DNA from: Oleispira sp963851095
Lineage (GTDB): Bacteria; Pseudomonadota; Gammaproteobacteria; Pseudomonadales; Oceanobacteraceae
NCBI GenBank assembly: GCA_963851095.1
Contig: CAWKOX010000004.1
Location: 102,854-166,853, forward strand
Length of the DNA stretch: 64,000 nt
Reading direction: 5' to 3'
Position 1 is the first letter of the stretch. Each line of letters starts with the position of its first letter. The translations under genes were made by a program, and so were the position numbers. This document shows positions 54,629-63,162 of the stretch, piece by piece. Below the pieces are notes generated by a model. It was not told the DNA's origin. It did no database searches and worked only from the letters and a program-made list of their open reading frames with translations.

Positions 54629-55972
54629 ATGATTCCCTATATTTTAAATGCCTCAAGAAAAAACAAAAGACTAATTTCCGTAGGTTACGACCTCCTTGCC
54701 ATCCCCCTTTCAATCTATATGGCACTTGCACTGCGACACGGAACACTTCTACCAGAAATACCCAGCTCAATTATTAGCTCAATCTTAATTACCACCATCG
54801 CCTCCATTCTTATATTCATAAGACTTGGCTTATACCGAGCAGTAGTCCGCTTTATGGCCGAAAAAGCCTTTGGTGTACTTATGGTTGGCAGTGGCTTATC
54901 AGCAATTATCTTGGCAACCAGCTCATTTTTATTACAGGCCCCACTACCAAGATCAGCGGTAATTATTTATCTATTCAGTGTATTAATTCTTATCGGTGCT
55001 CCACGCTTATTCATTCGCGCCATCGTTAACCAGTTAGGCAAAACAGGAACAGAACCCGTATTAATTTACGGCGCAGGCAATCAAGGTATTGCTTTAGCAA
55101 GCTCATTAATGAATAGCGATACCTATCGCCCTTTCGCATTTATTGACGACAATACAAAAAAACAAAATACCGTGATTCACGGCTTAAAAGTTCACCCTAG
55201 CTATAAGCTCGATGAACTGCTTGAGAACAGCAACCGAACAAAAGTACTACTAGCACTAGGCAGTGCCTCAAACTCTGCCAGAAAGCGTTTATTAGAACAG
55301 CTAGCAAGCAAAAAAATTGAAGTACTGACCACCCCTTCTGTCAATGACATAGTCAGCGGTAAAGCTAAAATAGAAGAAGTTAAAAGAGTCGATATTGAAG
55401 ACTTATTAGGCCGAGATCCCGTGCCACCTCAAGGCGACCTTATTCAACAGTGCATTACCGATAAAGTTGTCGCTGTAACCGGCGCAGGAGGCTCAATAGG
55501 ATCAGAAATTTGCCGTCAGGTTGCGTTGCAAAAGCCTACTAAAGTAATTTTAATCGAACTTAATGAATTTAGCCTTTATTCGATTGAACAAGAGCTAAAC
55601 ACCTTAAAAAGTGAGCAAGGCTTAACATTAGAAATCATATCTATCCTAGGCTCAGTACAAAAAGAAAACCGCCTAAAAACTGTTTTTGAAACGTTCAAGG
55701 TCGATACCGTTTATCACGCTGCTGCCTACAAGCACGTGCCCATGGTGGAACATAACGTAGTTGAAGGCGTACGCAATAATGTGTTTGGCACTTGGTACTG
55801 CGCAGAAGCTGCAATAAAAGCGAACGTTAAAAACTTTGTACTAATCAGCACCGATAAAGCTGTTCGTCCCACTAACGTTATGGGGACTTCTAAACGGGTA
55901 GCCGAGCTAGTACTTCAAGCACTTAGCAAAGCGCCAGCAAGATACTCGCTTTACCATGGTTCGCTTTGGTAA
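54629..55972 (+). CDS. PglF/WbpM-like nucleotide-sugar 4,6-dehydratase, N-terminal 447 residues (frameshifted gene)
   Basis: A membrane-bound dehydratase of the WbpM/FlaA1/PglF group: N-terminal helices (about 15-125), a Rossmann domain with YGAGNQG, and a second catalytic domain with the NAD motif TGAGGSIGSE and VYHAAAYKHVPMVE. It would convert UDP-GlcNAc to the 4-keto-6-deoxy sugar. The frame ends SLYHGSLW-stop, but in the next frame at 55953 the family sequence continues TMVRFGNVLGSSGSVVP. One T too many at about 55950-55952 explains the break. Start supported by AAAGGG upstream. Confidence 0.88.
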   Translation: MIPYILNASRKNKRLISVGYDLLAIPLSIYMALALRHGTLLPEIPSSIISSILITTIASILIFIRLGLYRAVVRFMAEKAFGVLMVGSGLSAIILATSSFLLQAPLPRSAVIIYLFSVLILIGAPRLFIRAIVNQLGKTGTEPVLIYGAGNQGIALASSLMNSDTYRPFAFIDDNTKKQNTVIHGLKVHPSYKLDELLENSNRTKVLLALGSASNSARKRLLEQLASKKIEVLTTPSVNDIVSGKAKIEEVKRVDIEDLLGRDPVPPQGDLIQQCITDKVVAVTGAGGSIGSEICRQVALQKPTKVILIELNEFSLYSIEQELNTLKSEQGLTLEIISILGSVQKENRLKTVFETFKVDTVYHAAAYKHVPMVEHNVVEGVRNNVFGTWYCAEAAIKANVKNFVLISTDKAVRPTNVMGTSKRVAELVLQALSKAPARYSLYHGSLW

Positions 55973-56118
55973 TGTATTGGGTAGCTCCGGTTCTGTTGTT
56001 CCGCTATTTCATAAACAAATCCAAAATAGCGGCCCAATCACCGTAACGCACCCAGATATCATTCGCTACTTTATGACCATACCAGAAGCCGCATCTACTT
56101 GTTATTCAAGCAGGATCA

Positions 56119-56532
56119 ATGGGTAAAGGTGGCGATGTATTTGTTTTAGACATGGGCGAACCGGTGAAAATTACGGACCTTGCTCGTAAAATGATTCACT
56201 TATCAGGCTTAAGTGAAAAGCACAGTCAAAATCCAGGTGGTGATATTGAAATTGAATATTCAGGACTTCGCCCTGGTGAAAAACTTTATGAAGAGCTGCT
56301 AGTGGGTGATGACGTTGAAGGTACAGAGCACCCAAGAATCATGACAGCAAACGAAGTACACTTAAGCTGGCCAGAAACTCACAACCTACTTAATCGTTTA
56401 GATAAAGCATGCCATGAGTTTAAGGTTGAAGAAGTTATTGACTTACTATTAGAAGCACCGGCAGCATTCAACAAACAAGGTGACATACCCGACTGGGTTC
56501 TAAATCAGACACAAAAAAATGGCGCTCAATAG
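56119..56532 (+). CDS. PglF/WbpM-like dehydratase, C-terminal fragment
   Basis: The last 137 residues of the dehydratase begun at 54629: MGKGGDVFVLDMGEPVKI and the C-terminal YSGLRPGEKLYEELL block are typical of the group. Between 55953 and 56093 the middle piece lies in yet another frame (VLGSSGSVVPLFHKQI... IRYFMTIPEAA), and after one extra T near 56094 the frame LLVIQAGSMGKGG opens. Two extra bases removed, the whole gene 54629-56532 would encode about 633 residues, normal for the family. The C-terminal frame is followed by a strong hairpin. Confidence 0.88.
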   Translation: MGKGGDVFVLDMGEPVKITDLARKMIHLSGLSEKHSQNPGGDIEIEYSGLRPGEKLYEELLVGDDVEGTEHPRIMTANEVHLSWPETHNLLNRLDKACHEFKVEEVIDLLLEAPAAFNKQGDIPDWVLNQTQKNGAQ

Positions 56533-56540
56533 CGCCATTT
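56517..56540. terminator. Bidirectional terminator hairpin
   Basis: AAATGGCGCT (56517-56526) pairs perfectly with AGCGCCATTT (56531-56540) around CAAT, including the stop of the dehydratase gene. It separates it from the convergent aminotransferase. Confidence 0.9.
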
Positions 56541-56567
56541 CTTATAGTTTTTAAATAACTAAGCTCA

Positions 56568-57743
56568 TCACTTCTCAGCGTCTTTCAATATACGACTAAG
56601 AACTTCACAAGTCTTACTAATCTCTTGCTGCGTAAGTGTTGGATGGACAAGAAACATTAAACTGGTCTCTCCCAGCTCAACGGCATTAGGTAACCTGACC
56701 TCGGGCCTCCAACCGGTATTATCAAAAGCTTTTTCCAAATAAACTTCAGAACAGCTACCTTGAAAGCAAGGCACGCCATTAGCATTCATTTCATCAACTA
56801 TTCGATCTCGACTCCAGCCATTTTTTAGATATTCAGGCCTGATGAAAATATAATGCTTATATTCTGCATGCTCAATATCGCCTGAAACAACAACGGTCCT
56901 AACAATTGGAGACAGCTTAGCAACTTGGTCTATTGCCTTCGCATTAGCCTGGCGCTTACTCGTCCATTCATGCATCGCACGAAGCTGTATACGCCCAATA
57001 GCCGCTTGCATTTCAGTCATGCGCCAATTGGTGCCAAAACTCTCATGCAACCACCTAAAACCTGGAGGATGTTTTTTGTTATAAATAGCATCCCAAGATT
57101 TACCATGATCCTTATATGACCACATTTTTTTCCATAGATTTTCATCATTAGTAGTGACCATCCCCCCTTCACCACCAGTAGTCATGATTTTATCCTGACA
57201 GAATGACCAAGCACCAACATGTCCTATAGAACCAACTGGCTGACCTTTATATTTAGCCCCATGAGCCTGAGCACAATCCTCAATGACAAAAAATCCATAT
57301 TTTTTCGAAAGTGCCATAATGCTATTCATATCGGCTGGCATCCCCGCCAAATGAACGACAATCACGGCTTTAGTTTTACTCGTTAATACTTTTTCAATCC
57401 CAGTAGCTTCTATATTTTGGGAGTTTAAATCAACGTCTGCAAAAACAGGAGTTGCCCCTACTGTGACCACACTTGAAACAGATGCTAAAAAAGTTCTAGG
57501 AGTAACAATTACTTCATCTCCTTGAGAAATACCCAAAGCCTTTAATGCCAAGTCTAACGCCAACGTACCATTGCCTAAAGCAACTGCGTACTTTGATCCA
57601 GACCACTCAGCAAACTCTTTTTCAAATTCACGACATTCTTGACCTGTCCAATAATTTACTTTATTTGAAAGTACAACATCACGGACTGCATTAGCCTCTT
57701 CTTCGGAAAAAGAAGGCCATGGGGAGAAAGGGGTATTTAACAT
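56568..57743 (-). CDS. DegT/DnrJ/EryC1/StrS aminotransferase, PglE-like
   Basis: A 391-residue PLP sugar aminotransferase. The Schiff-base lysine is Lys185 (FCQDKIMTTGGEGG); VEDCAQAHG is the PLP aspartate block. It is expected to aminate the 4-keto sugar from the PglF-like step with glutamate, giving UDP-4-amino-4,6-dideoxy-GlcNAc. It starts 2 bases after the acetyltransferase stop, in the same order as pglC-D-E genes. Complete. Confidence 0.9.
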   Translation of the reverse strand: MLNTPFSPWPSFSEEEANAVRDVVLSNKVNYWTGQECREFEKEFAEWSGSKYAVALGNGTLALDLALKALGISQGDEVIVTPRTFLASVSSVVTVGATPVFADVDLNSQNIEATGIEKVLTSKTKAVIVVHLAGMPADMNSIMALSKKYGFFVIEDCAQAHGAKYKGQPVGSIGHVGAWSFCQDKIMTTGGEGGMVTTNDENLWKKMWSYKDHGKSWDAIYNKKHPPGFRWLHESFGTNWRMTEMQAAIGRIQLRAMHEWTSKRQANAKAIDQVAKLSPIVRTVVVSGDIEHAEYKHYIFIRPEYLKNGWSRDRIVDEMNANGVPCFQGSCSEVYLEKAFDNTGWRPEVRLPNAVELGETSLMFLVHPTLTQQEISKTCEVLSRILKDAEK

Positions 57744-57745
57744 GA

Positions 57746-58372
57746 CTATTTACGCTCTAAAATTTTTGCAGGATTTCCAATAACAACTGTATTCGGGGCA
57801 ACATCTTTTACAACAACTGAACCAGCGCCAATTACTGCGTTAGAACCCACGGTAATTAACTGTCGCGTTACAGCACCTACGCCGATCCAAGCGCATTGAC
57901 CTATTTCCGTTCCACCGACCAATCGAGCACCCGGACTTACATGAACCGCTTCGGCTAAAACACAATCATGATCAACACTGCATCCTGTATTCAATATTGA
58001 ACCAAAGCCAATACACGCACCGGCATTAACTACGACACACGCACAAATAACACAAGCATCGTTAATTTTCGCATAACGACTAATAATAGCCTGAGGGTGA
58101 ATGATCGACGGTAAAGGAATATTCTTTTGTTTTAAATAGTTAAGTTTGTTCAAACGGACTTCATTATTGCCTATAGCAACAAAGACACCGCAATAATCTT
58201 GAATAGTATCTAGCAAGTTTTCAGTATTACCTTTGATAGGCCATACAGAATTATTTTTTATTTCAGGCCAAGCATCATCAAAAAAAATAACTTCATCCCA
58301 ACCTGATAATTCGGCAATATCAGCAACAACTTTACCATGGCCGCTAGCACCTAATATGGCTAAACGCTTCAC
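57746..58372 (-). CDS. PglD/NeuD-like sugar O/N-acetyltransferase
   Basis: A 208-residue left-handed beta-helix acetyltransferase. The N-terminal Rossmann-like part begins GASGHGKVVADIAE, as in PglD; hexapeptide repeats occupy about 95-205, with active-site His in SVDHDCVL. In bacillosamine synthesis PglD acetylates the 4-amino group using acetyl-CoA. The start overlaps the stop of the phosphosugar transferase by one base. Complete. Confidence 0.9.
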   Translation of the reverse strand: MKRLAILGASGHGKVVADIAELSGWDEVIFFDDAWPEIKNNSVWPIKGNTENLLDTIQDYCGVFVAIGNNEVRLNKLNYLKQKNIPLPSIIHPQAIISRYAKINDACVICACVVVNAGACIGFGSILNTGCSVDHDCVLAEAVHVSPGARLVGGTEIGQCAWIGVGAVTRQLITVGSNAVIGAGSVVVKDVAPNTVVIGNPAKILERK

Positions 58373-58965
58373 TATTTAGTGCCTGTAAATTTAGTCATAG
58401 TCGCTTCACCGTCAGCACTGATACCATCACGAACTAACACTTTTTTAATTGTTAAAAAGATAATTTTAATATCTAACCAAAGAGAACGATTATCAACATA
58501 CCAAACATCAAGTTTAAACTTATCTTCCCAGCTAATAGCGTTACGACCATTGATTTGAGCCCAGCCAGTTACACCAGGACGAGCCTCATGACGTCGATAT
58601 TGCTCTGTTGAATACAAAGGCAAATATTCCATCAACAAAGGGCGAGGGCCAACTAAACTCATATCACCTTTAAGCACATTCCATAGCTCTGGAAGTTCAT
58701 CCAAACTACTCGAACGTAAAAAACTACCAAAAGCCGTCATACGCTCTTCATCTGGTAACGGCTGTCCATTAGAATCAACAGCATCTAACATGGTACGGAA
58801 TTTAACCATCTCAAAGGGTTTACCATCTTTACCTGGGCGAACTTGCCTGAATAAAACAGGTGAACCTAATTTACGACTGATTTTCCAAGCGACTATTGCA
58901 ATAACTGGACTGAGTAAGATCAACCCAGAAAAAGATGCAATAATATCGAATAACCGTTTTAACAT
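58372..58965 (-). CDS. Undecaprenyl-phosphate phosphosugar transferase, PglC-like
   Basis: A 197-residue monotopic phosphoglycosyl transferase, the small PglC form without the extra N-terminal helices of WbaP. One re-entrant N-terminal helix (about 8-28), VLFRQVRPGKDGKPFEMVKFRTM with the catalytic Asp-Glu pair later in SLDELPELWNVLKGDMSLVGPRPLL. It transfers phospho-bacillosamine (or a similar sugar phosphate) to undecaprenyl phosphate, initiating the glycan. Overlaps both neighbours by a base, so is tightly coupled. Complete. Confidence 0.93.
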   Translation of the reverse strand: MLKRLFDIIASFSGLILLSPVIAIVAWKISRKLGSPVLFRQVRPGKDGKPFEMVKFRTMLDAVDSNGQPLPDEERMTAFGSFLRSSSLDELPELWNVLKGDMSLVGPRPLLMEYLPLYSTEQYRRHEARPGVTGWAQINGRNAISWEDKFKLDVWYVDNRSLWLDIKIIFLTIKKVLVRDGISADGEATMTKFTGTK

Positions 58966-60095
58966 TATTTATTCAACCCCATCCCGACTAGCATTTGTTC
59001 GTTAACTTTATGCACATCATATTTTTCTTCAGCAATACCTCGTGATCGCTTACCCATTTCTTTAATAAGCTCTGGTTTTTCTATAAAGCGTAACATAGCT
59101 GTTGCTAGAGAATCAGAATCTTTAATAGGGACTAAATAACCATTATCACCATCAATAACTGTTTCACGGCAACCTGGTGCATCTGTCGTGATCACTACTC
59201 TACCCATCGCCATAGCTTCAAGAACCGTTCTAGGTGTACCTTCTCGATAAGATGGTAAAACATAAACAGAGCAATCACTAATAGCTGGCCTTACATCACT
59301 TAAACGACCTAAAAAGTTGACAGTGCCTTTAGACACCCAAGAATCAAGCTCTATTTGAGTAATACTATCTGGGTTTTCGTCAATCCAACCGACTAAATCA
59401 AATACCACATTAGGATATAACCCCTTAACCTTAGCAGCAGCTTTTGCATACTCTCTCACCCCCTTATCACCCAATAAGCGAGCAATTAATAAGAATCTGA
59501 TTGGCTTTTTTAAATCTAAAGGTGCTACTTCAAATTGTGAAACATCAACACCAGAACCATTAACAACAACAGATTTAGTCTTGGGCGATAAAATGCCTAA
59601 CTTTCTAAATAACTCTTCATCGTCAGGATTTTGAAAAAAAACAGTATCGGTGTTTTTTAATGCCAAACGATATAAGCCTTGCACTAAAACACGGATTTTA
59701 CTGCGTGCCCCACCCTCTTCGCCAATAAAAGCAAAACCTAACCCTGTAATTAATGCAAAACGATTTGGTACTTGTGCCAACAAAGCAGCTAAATTGCCAT
59801 AAATAACCGGTTTAATCGTATAACCTAGAAAAAGATCAGGTTTAACACGACGCATTAACTTCCAGATTGAAATCAAAGCGAAGAGATCCGATAAGGGGTT
59901 CATACCTGTACGCTGCATTGAAATATCGTGTGTTACAACACCTAGTGCGTGCAACTCAAATAATGCTGGTTTATTAGTTGTTAATTCAGGTGCAGCCACA
60001 TGAACAGACAAACCTTTATCTAAAAGAGCAATAATAAGGGGCTTACGAAAACCAATTAATGAATCAGCAAAGCCTGCGACGAGTAAAAGTTTCAT
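58965..60095 (-). CDS. Family 4 glycosyltransferase, PglA-like
   Basis: A 376-residue GT-B enzyme. The N-terminal half begins MKLLLVAGFADSLIGFRKPLI; the C-terminal half has the GT4 signature: VLPSYREGTPRTVLEAMAMG with the two-glutamate motif and a nucleotide-binding ARLLGDKGVREYA. Similar enzymes add a second sugar to undecaprenyl-PP-bacillosamine. Its stop overlaps the pglC-like start. Complete. The donor sugar cannot be read from sequence. Confidence 0.9.
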   Translation of the reverse strand: MKLLLVAGFADSLIGFRKPLIIALLDKGLSVHVAAPELTTNKPALFELHALGVVTHDISMQRTGMNPLSDLFALISIWKLMRRVKPDLFLGYTIKPVIYGNLAALLAQVPNRFALITGLGFAFIGEEGGARSKIRVLVQGLYRLALKNTDTVFFQNPDDEELFRKLGILSPKTKSVVVNGSGVDVSQFEVAPLDLKKPIRFLLIARLLGDKGVREYAKAAAKVKGLYPNVVFDLVGWIDENPDSITQIELDSWVSKGTVNFLGRLSDVRPAISDCSVYVLPSYREGTPRTVLEAMAMGRVVITTDAPGCRETVIDGDNGYLVPIKDSDSLATAMLRFIEKPELIKEMGKRSRGIAEEKYDVHKVNEQMLVGMGLNK

Positions 60096-60173
60096 TGGGT
60101 CTTTATTACCTTAAATACCGATACATCGAGTTCCGATAACTTTGTTTATTTTTGGAGAACAATCTTCCGCTGA

Positions 60174-60518
60174 CTATCTAGCAACTTTTTTCTCGTTGCC
60201 TATTACAGAGATTAGTAAATATATAAGTATTGGAGTAAACATCCACTTTTGTCTTAATGAAATACCTAAGTTAGCAGTGGTGGTGGCTAATACAAGCCAA
60301 GCAATCAGCGCATAAACCCACATAAATACTCGATTATCGTTGTATATTTTATGCTTCCGCCTAAAGGTGAAGACAAAGCCTAAAATAAACAAATAAAGCA
60401 GAATAGTGTTATCGAGTGCAGCTGCAAATGTTGTTATTGAGTTAACTTCAAAAATAACCGGTCGAAACATATAGGTAAATAACTGCTGGGCAAAGTCTAT
60501 GCTAGTAAATATCAACAC
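60174..60518 (-). pseudogene. Wzy-like polysaccharide polymerase, C-terminal fragment
   Basis: 114 residues with three hydrophobic stretches, including LFTYMFRPVIFE and LGISLRQKWMFTPILIYLL, which match the C-terminal part of O-antigen/capsule polymerases of the EpsG/Wzy type. It belongs with the pieces up to 61263. Upstream the expected Gly-rich segment (GGGGVDI) is in another frame, followed after a shift by TSIDFAQQLF. See the next entry for the N-terminal part. Confidence 0.75.
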
Positions 60519-61263
60519 CTCCGCCTCCTTCCATATTGTAGGATTGGCGTGTGTAATATAGTTTAACTACTGCATAGGGTTAGTATAATCGAAATGCCAG
60601 CATAATTTAATGCAAAGGGAACTAGAGCGGCGGCAACTATTAAACCAAATGATTACCAAAAAAAATCTTTTTATTCGCTTAATGTTATTGTCTGAATACC
60701 AGAGCAAAAGAAAGCGCGATTATCATAATTCCGGCCATGTGAGGTCGGACGATAAACATTATTAAAATAGCAAAAATCATTAGCCTCATTCTTTGGTTCA
60801 GTTGCAACGAAGCCCACAGTGCTAGACTCATAGCCATAAATGAAACTGAATCTTTACCGATAGCAGAAGACCAAAAGCTAACCGAAGGTAGAAATATTAT
60901 TATCGTTGCCAATAACTTGACGTATTTAGATTTATTTAATGTTGCTTGTTTCAGAGCTCCATCAATGGCTAATAGCCCAATTGAACCAAAAATATTGAAA
61001 CCAAGAAACAGCCTAGCTTGCTGAGACCCAGCACTTGAACCAAAAAGGTGTGAATGTATTAACTGCTGCATGTTCCGGACTTGAAATTAATGTCACCTGA
61101 CAAGCGCATGTTCATAATATCACATTAGCATCACCTCCATATTTACCTACATAGATATAGCTAATACTGTATGCCAACAATAAATGATAATGACTCGCGG
61201 AAGCTCAATAGAGAATTTTTTAGAGTATTGGGCTAAAAATATAAACCCAAAAGTAAAAACCAT
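60519..61263 (-). pseudogene. Wzy-like polymerase, N-terminal and middle parts in several frames
   Basis: Reading all frames gives one family-like protein: 61263-61147 MVFTFGFIFLAQYSKKF...YCWHTVLAIS, then YIYVGKYGGDANV, then YYEHAL, then SGDINFKSGT, then the long piece 61071-60685 (MQQLIHSHLFG through PSVSFWSSAIGKDSVSF and IVRPHMAGIMI), then FGLIVAAALVPFALNYAGIS. About six frame changes are needed. Together with the C-terminal part about 360 residues result, the normal polymerase length. This is a decayed wzy. Confidence 0.72.
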
Positions 61264-61983
61264 AATAGAACTTAAGACTCACCAAACTTCATTAAACATT
61301 AACAATCTCAACACAAACAATTTAATTTAATTTTCATCTAGCCAAGCTTGAAACATTAGTCATTCCATAAGTGATACTGCCAATTTTTCTTACCACTTAA
61401 ATGCTCTGCCAACATTTCACGTATAAGGTTAAAATGGAAGCACCCCTCGCTCTAACCGAGCTTCATCTAACAGATTTCAAGACCAACTTCTCAAAAGGTC
61501 ACACAAACATTTTGCTAACGGTATTCAAAAACCTAACATAATAAACCACTTACGTTGGACATTAAGAATTATTTAATCCAGTGGTATTTCTAGGCCAGCT
61601 AACACCCACAACCTTACAAAGAAGATTTTACCTCTTAACTATTAGCCATTGCGCTTCAATCAATTTTGACTAGTATCAGTCATATAAGTTTGAGCAACCT
61701 TTGCAATTATTGAATGCACAAAGAAACCATATCTGGCCAAACAGTAAGTATTGTTAATGAATTAGAAGATTCTTTAAAAGTAAATTTTCTTTGAATCCTC
61801 CAGATAGCCGGTTAGTACAACCTAAAAATAGGGCTATTTACTCTAGCCAAAGGCAGTTGATATTGGATTAGTAATGATTAACATAAAAACTCATACCATA
61901 ATTAATTGAAGTAGTGTTATTCTTGCTAATGACTATGATGTAAAAATTTACTAAAACATACTGCTAACGTTTTAAACATTATT
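61264..61983. other. Region without an intact gene; holds an asnB remnant
   Basis: 720 bases of very AT-rich DNA. From 61327 to about 61750 the minus strand carries a decayed asnB 3' half (see next entry). The remaining roughly 230 bases up to the glycosyltransferase stop (61751-61983) show no reading frame or repeat that I can assign. Confidence 0.7.
61327..61750 (-). pseudogene. Decayed second copy of asparagine synthetase asnB (3' half)
   Basis: Pieces in changing frames, in AsnB order from high to low coordinates: YMTDD-type QTYMTD, ILVKID-x-A-x-MANS-LEV, EIPLDL, GF-IPLAKW, GPLRSWSLNLLDEARLERG, FHFNLIREMLAEHLSGKKNW, QYHLWN and finally FQAWLDEN-stop (61327-61329). The intact asnB at 63.1-64 kb ends LMFQAWLEVQ and contains YMTDDILVKVDRAAMANSLE and PLRDWAE at matching places, so this is a paralogous copy with many indels and a deletion of some 40-50 codons. 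It is not an active gene. Confidence 0.78.
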
Positions 61984-63162
61984 TTATACAAACCAAACTT
62001 TTTTGTAACTTTCAACCATTTTATCAACACTAAAATTAGCAACTATTCGCTGTCTTGCTAATTCTTTTCGTTCCCGCCACTTCGTTGAAATATTATGTTC
62101 ATTAACGGCTGCCTCGATTGCAGCGGCTAATGCCTCAGGGGCTCTCGGGGGAACAATCCACCCAGAATCTCCAACGATTAACTTTGCATCACCGACATCT
62201 GTTGTTACGCATGGTGTACCACAGGCCATTGCTTCGGCTAGAACATTTGGAAATGCCTCACTATAAGAACTCAATATATGAATATCTATTGCATTCATAA
62301 CAGCAGGAATATCAGTCCTTTGCTCTAATAAAATTACATTATTTAACAAATCTAATTGCGTTAACCTATCAAATAACTCTTTATTTTCAGTAGACAAAGA
62401 CTTACCCACTAATAAACACTTAAACTCGAGATTTTTAGACTTTAAGTGTGACAAAGCCAACAAGAGATTATTATGATCTTTGGCAGGATCATAGCGACCA
62501 ACCATGCCAAGAACCAGATCACTTTTTTTCAATAAGAACTCAGACCTTATAGCCAACCCTAGGTTAGGATTTTGATTTAATGAATCCAACTCATAACCAT
62601 TTCCAATTACGATCATCTTATTTTTTTTATACCCTAGAGCTATATGATACTCCGAAGATTTGCTTGCACAAGAAATGACTTTCGTAGGTACAAAATAACT
62701 AAGCAAAGCACATATTTTTGCAACATAAACAGTTGCACGATTTGTTAGGCCTTTCTCTAATGAGGTGTGCCTTATATTCCAAAAAACATTTTTTATACCT
62801 GCTAATCTTGCAATCACACCACCAATTAAGTCAGCATGATACATCCAAGTTTGGACAACATCAGGCCTTTTCTGCTTAAGTAATTTATAAAGCCTGATAA
62901 GTCCTTTTAGAGTCAATTCTCCTTGAGGCATATTTAAACAATTAACGGTAATACCCTTGTCCTTTAGAAGTGGGCCGTATTTCCCTAAATCCATTAACGA
63001 AATCACGGAATGCTCATTATCAAGGTCATTACAGCAAAGCCTAAATAAAACGGCTTCGGCACCGCCATTGTTGAGCCCTGTAATCACATGTACTATTTTT
63101 TTACTTGTTACTGAATTATTCACTGAACTTCTAGCCATGCTTGAAACATCAATATGCTCCAT
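61984..63162 (-). CDS. Family 4 glycosyltransferase
   Basis: A GT-B glycosyltransferase of up to 392 residues. HVITGLNNGGAEAVLFRL near the N-terminus and the C-terminal SSYSEAFPNVLAEAMACGTPCVTTDVGD with the Glu-x7-Glu motif identify GT4. It is expected to add a sugar to the lipid-linked glycan at the inner membrane. The frame overlaps the asnB 3' end by 43 bases; Met9 (63138) or a GTG soon after would shorten the overlap. It lies between intact asnB and the remnant asnB. Complete. Confidence 0.87.
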   Translation of the reverse strand: MEHIDVSSMARSSVNNSVTSKKIVHVITGLNNGGAEAVLFRLCCNDLDNEHSVISLMDLGKYGPLLKDKGITVNCLNMPQGELTLKGLIRLYKLLKQKRPDVVQTWMYHADLIGGVIARLAGIKNVFWNIRHTSLEKGLTNRATVYVAKICALLSYFVPTKVISCASKSSEYHIALGYKKNKMIVIGNGYELDSLNQNPNLGLAIRSEFLLKKSDLVLGMVGRYDPAKDHNNLLLALSHLKSKNLEFKCLLVGKSLSTENKELFDRLTQLDLLNNVILLEQRTDIPAVMNAIDIHILSSYSEAFPNVLAEAMACGTPCVTTDVGDAKLIVGDSGWIVPPRAPEALAAAIEAAVNEHNISTKWRERKELARQRIVANFSVDKMVESYKKVWFV

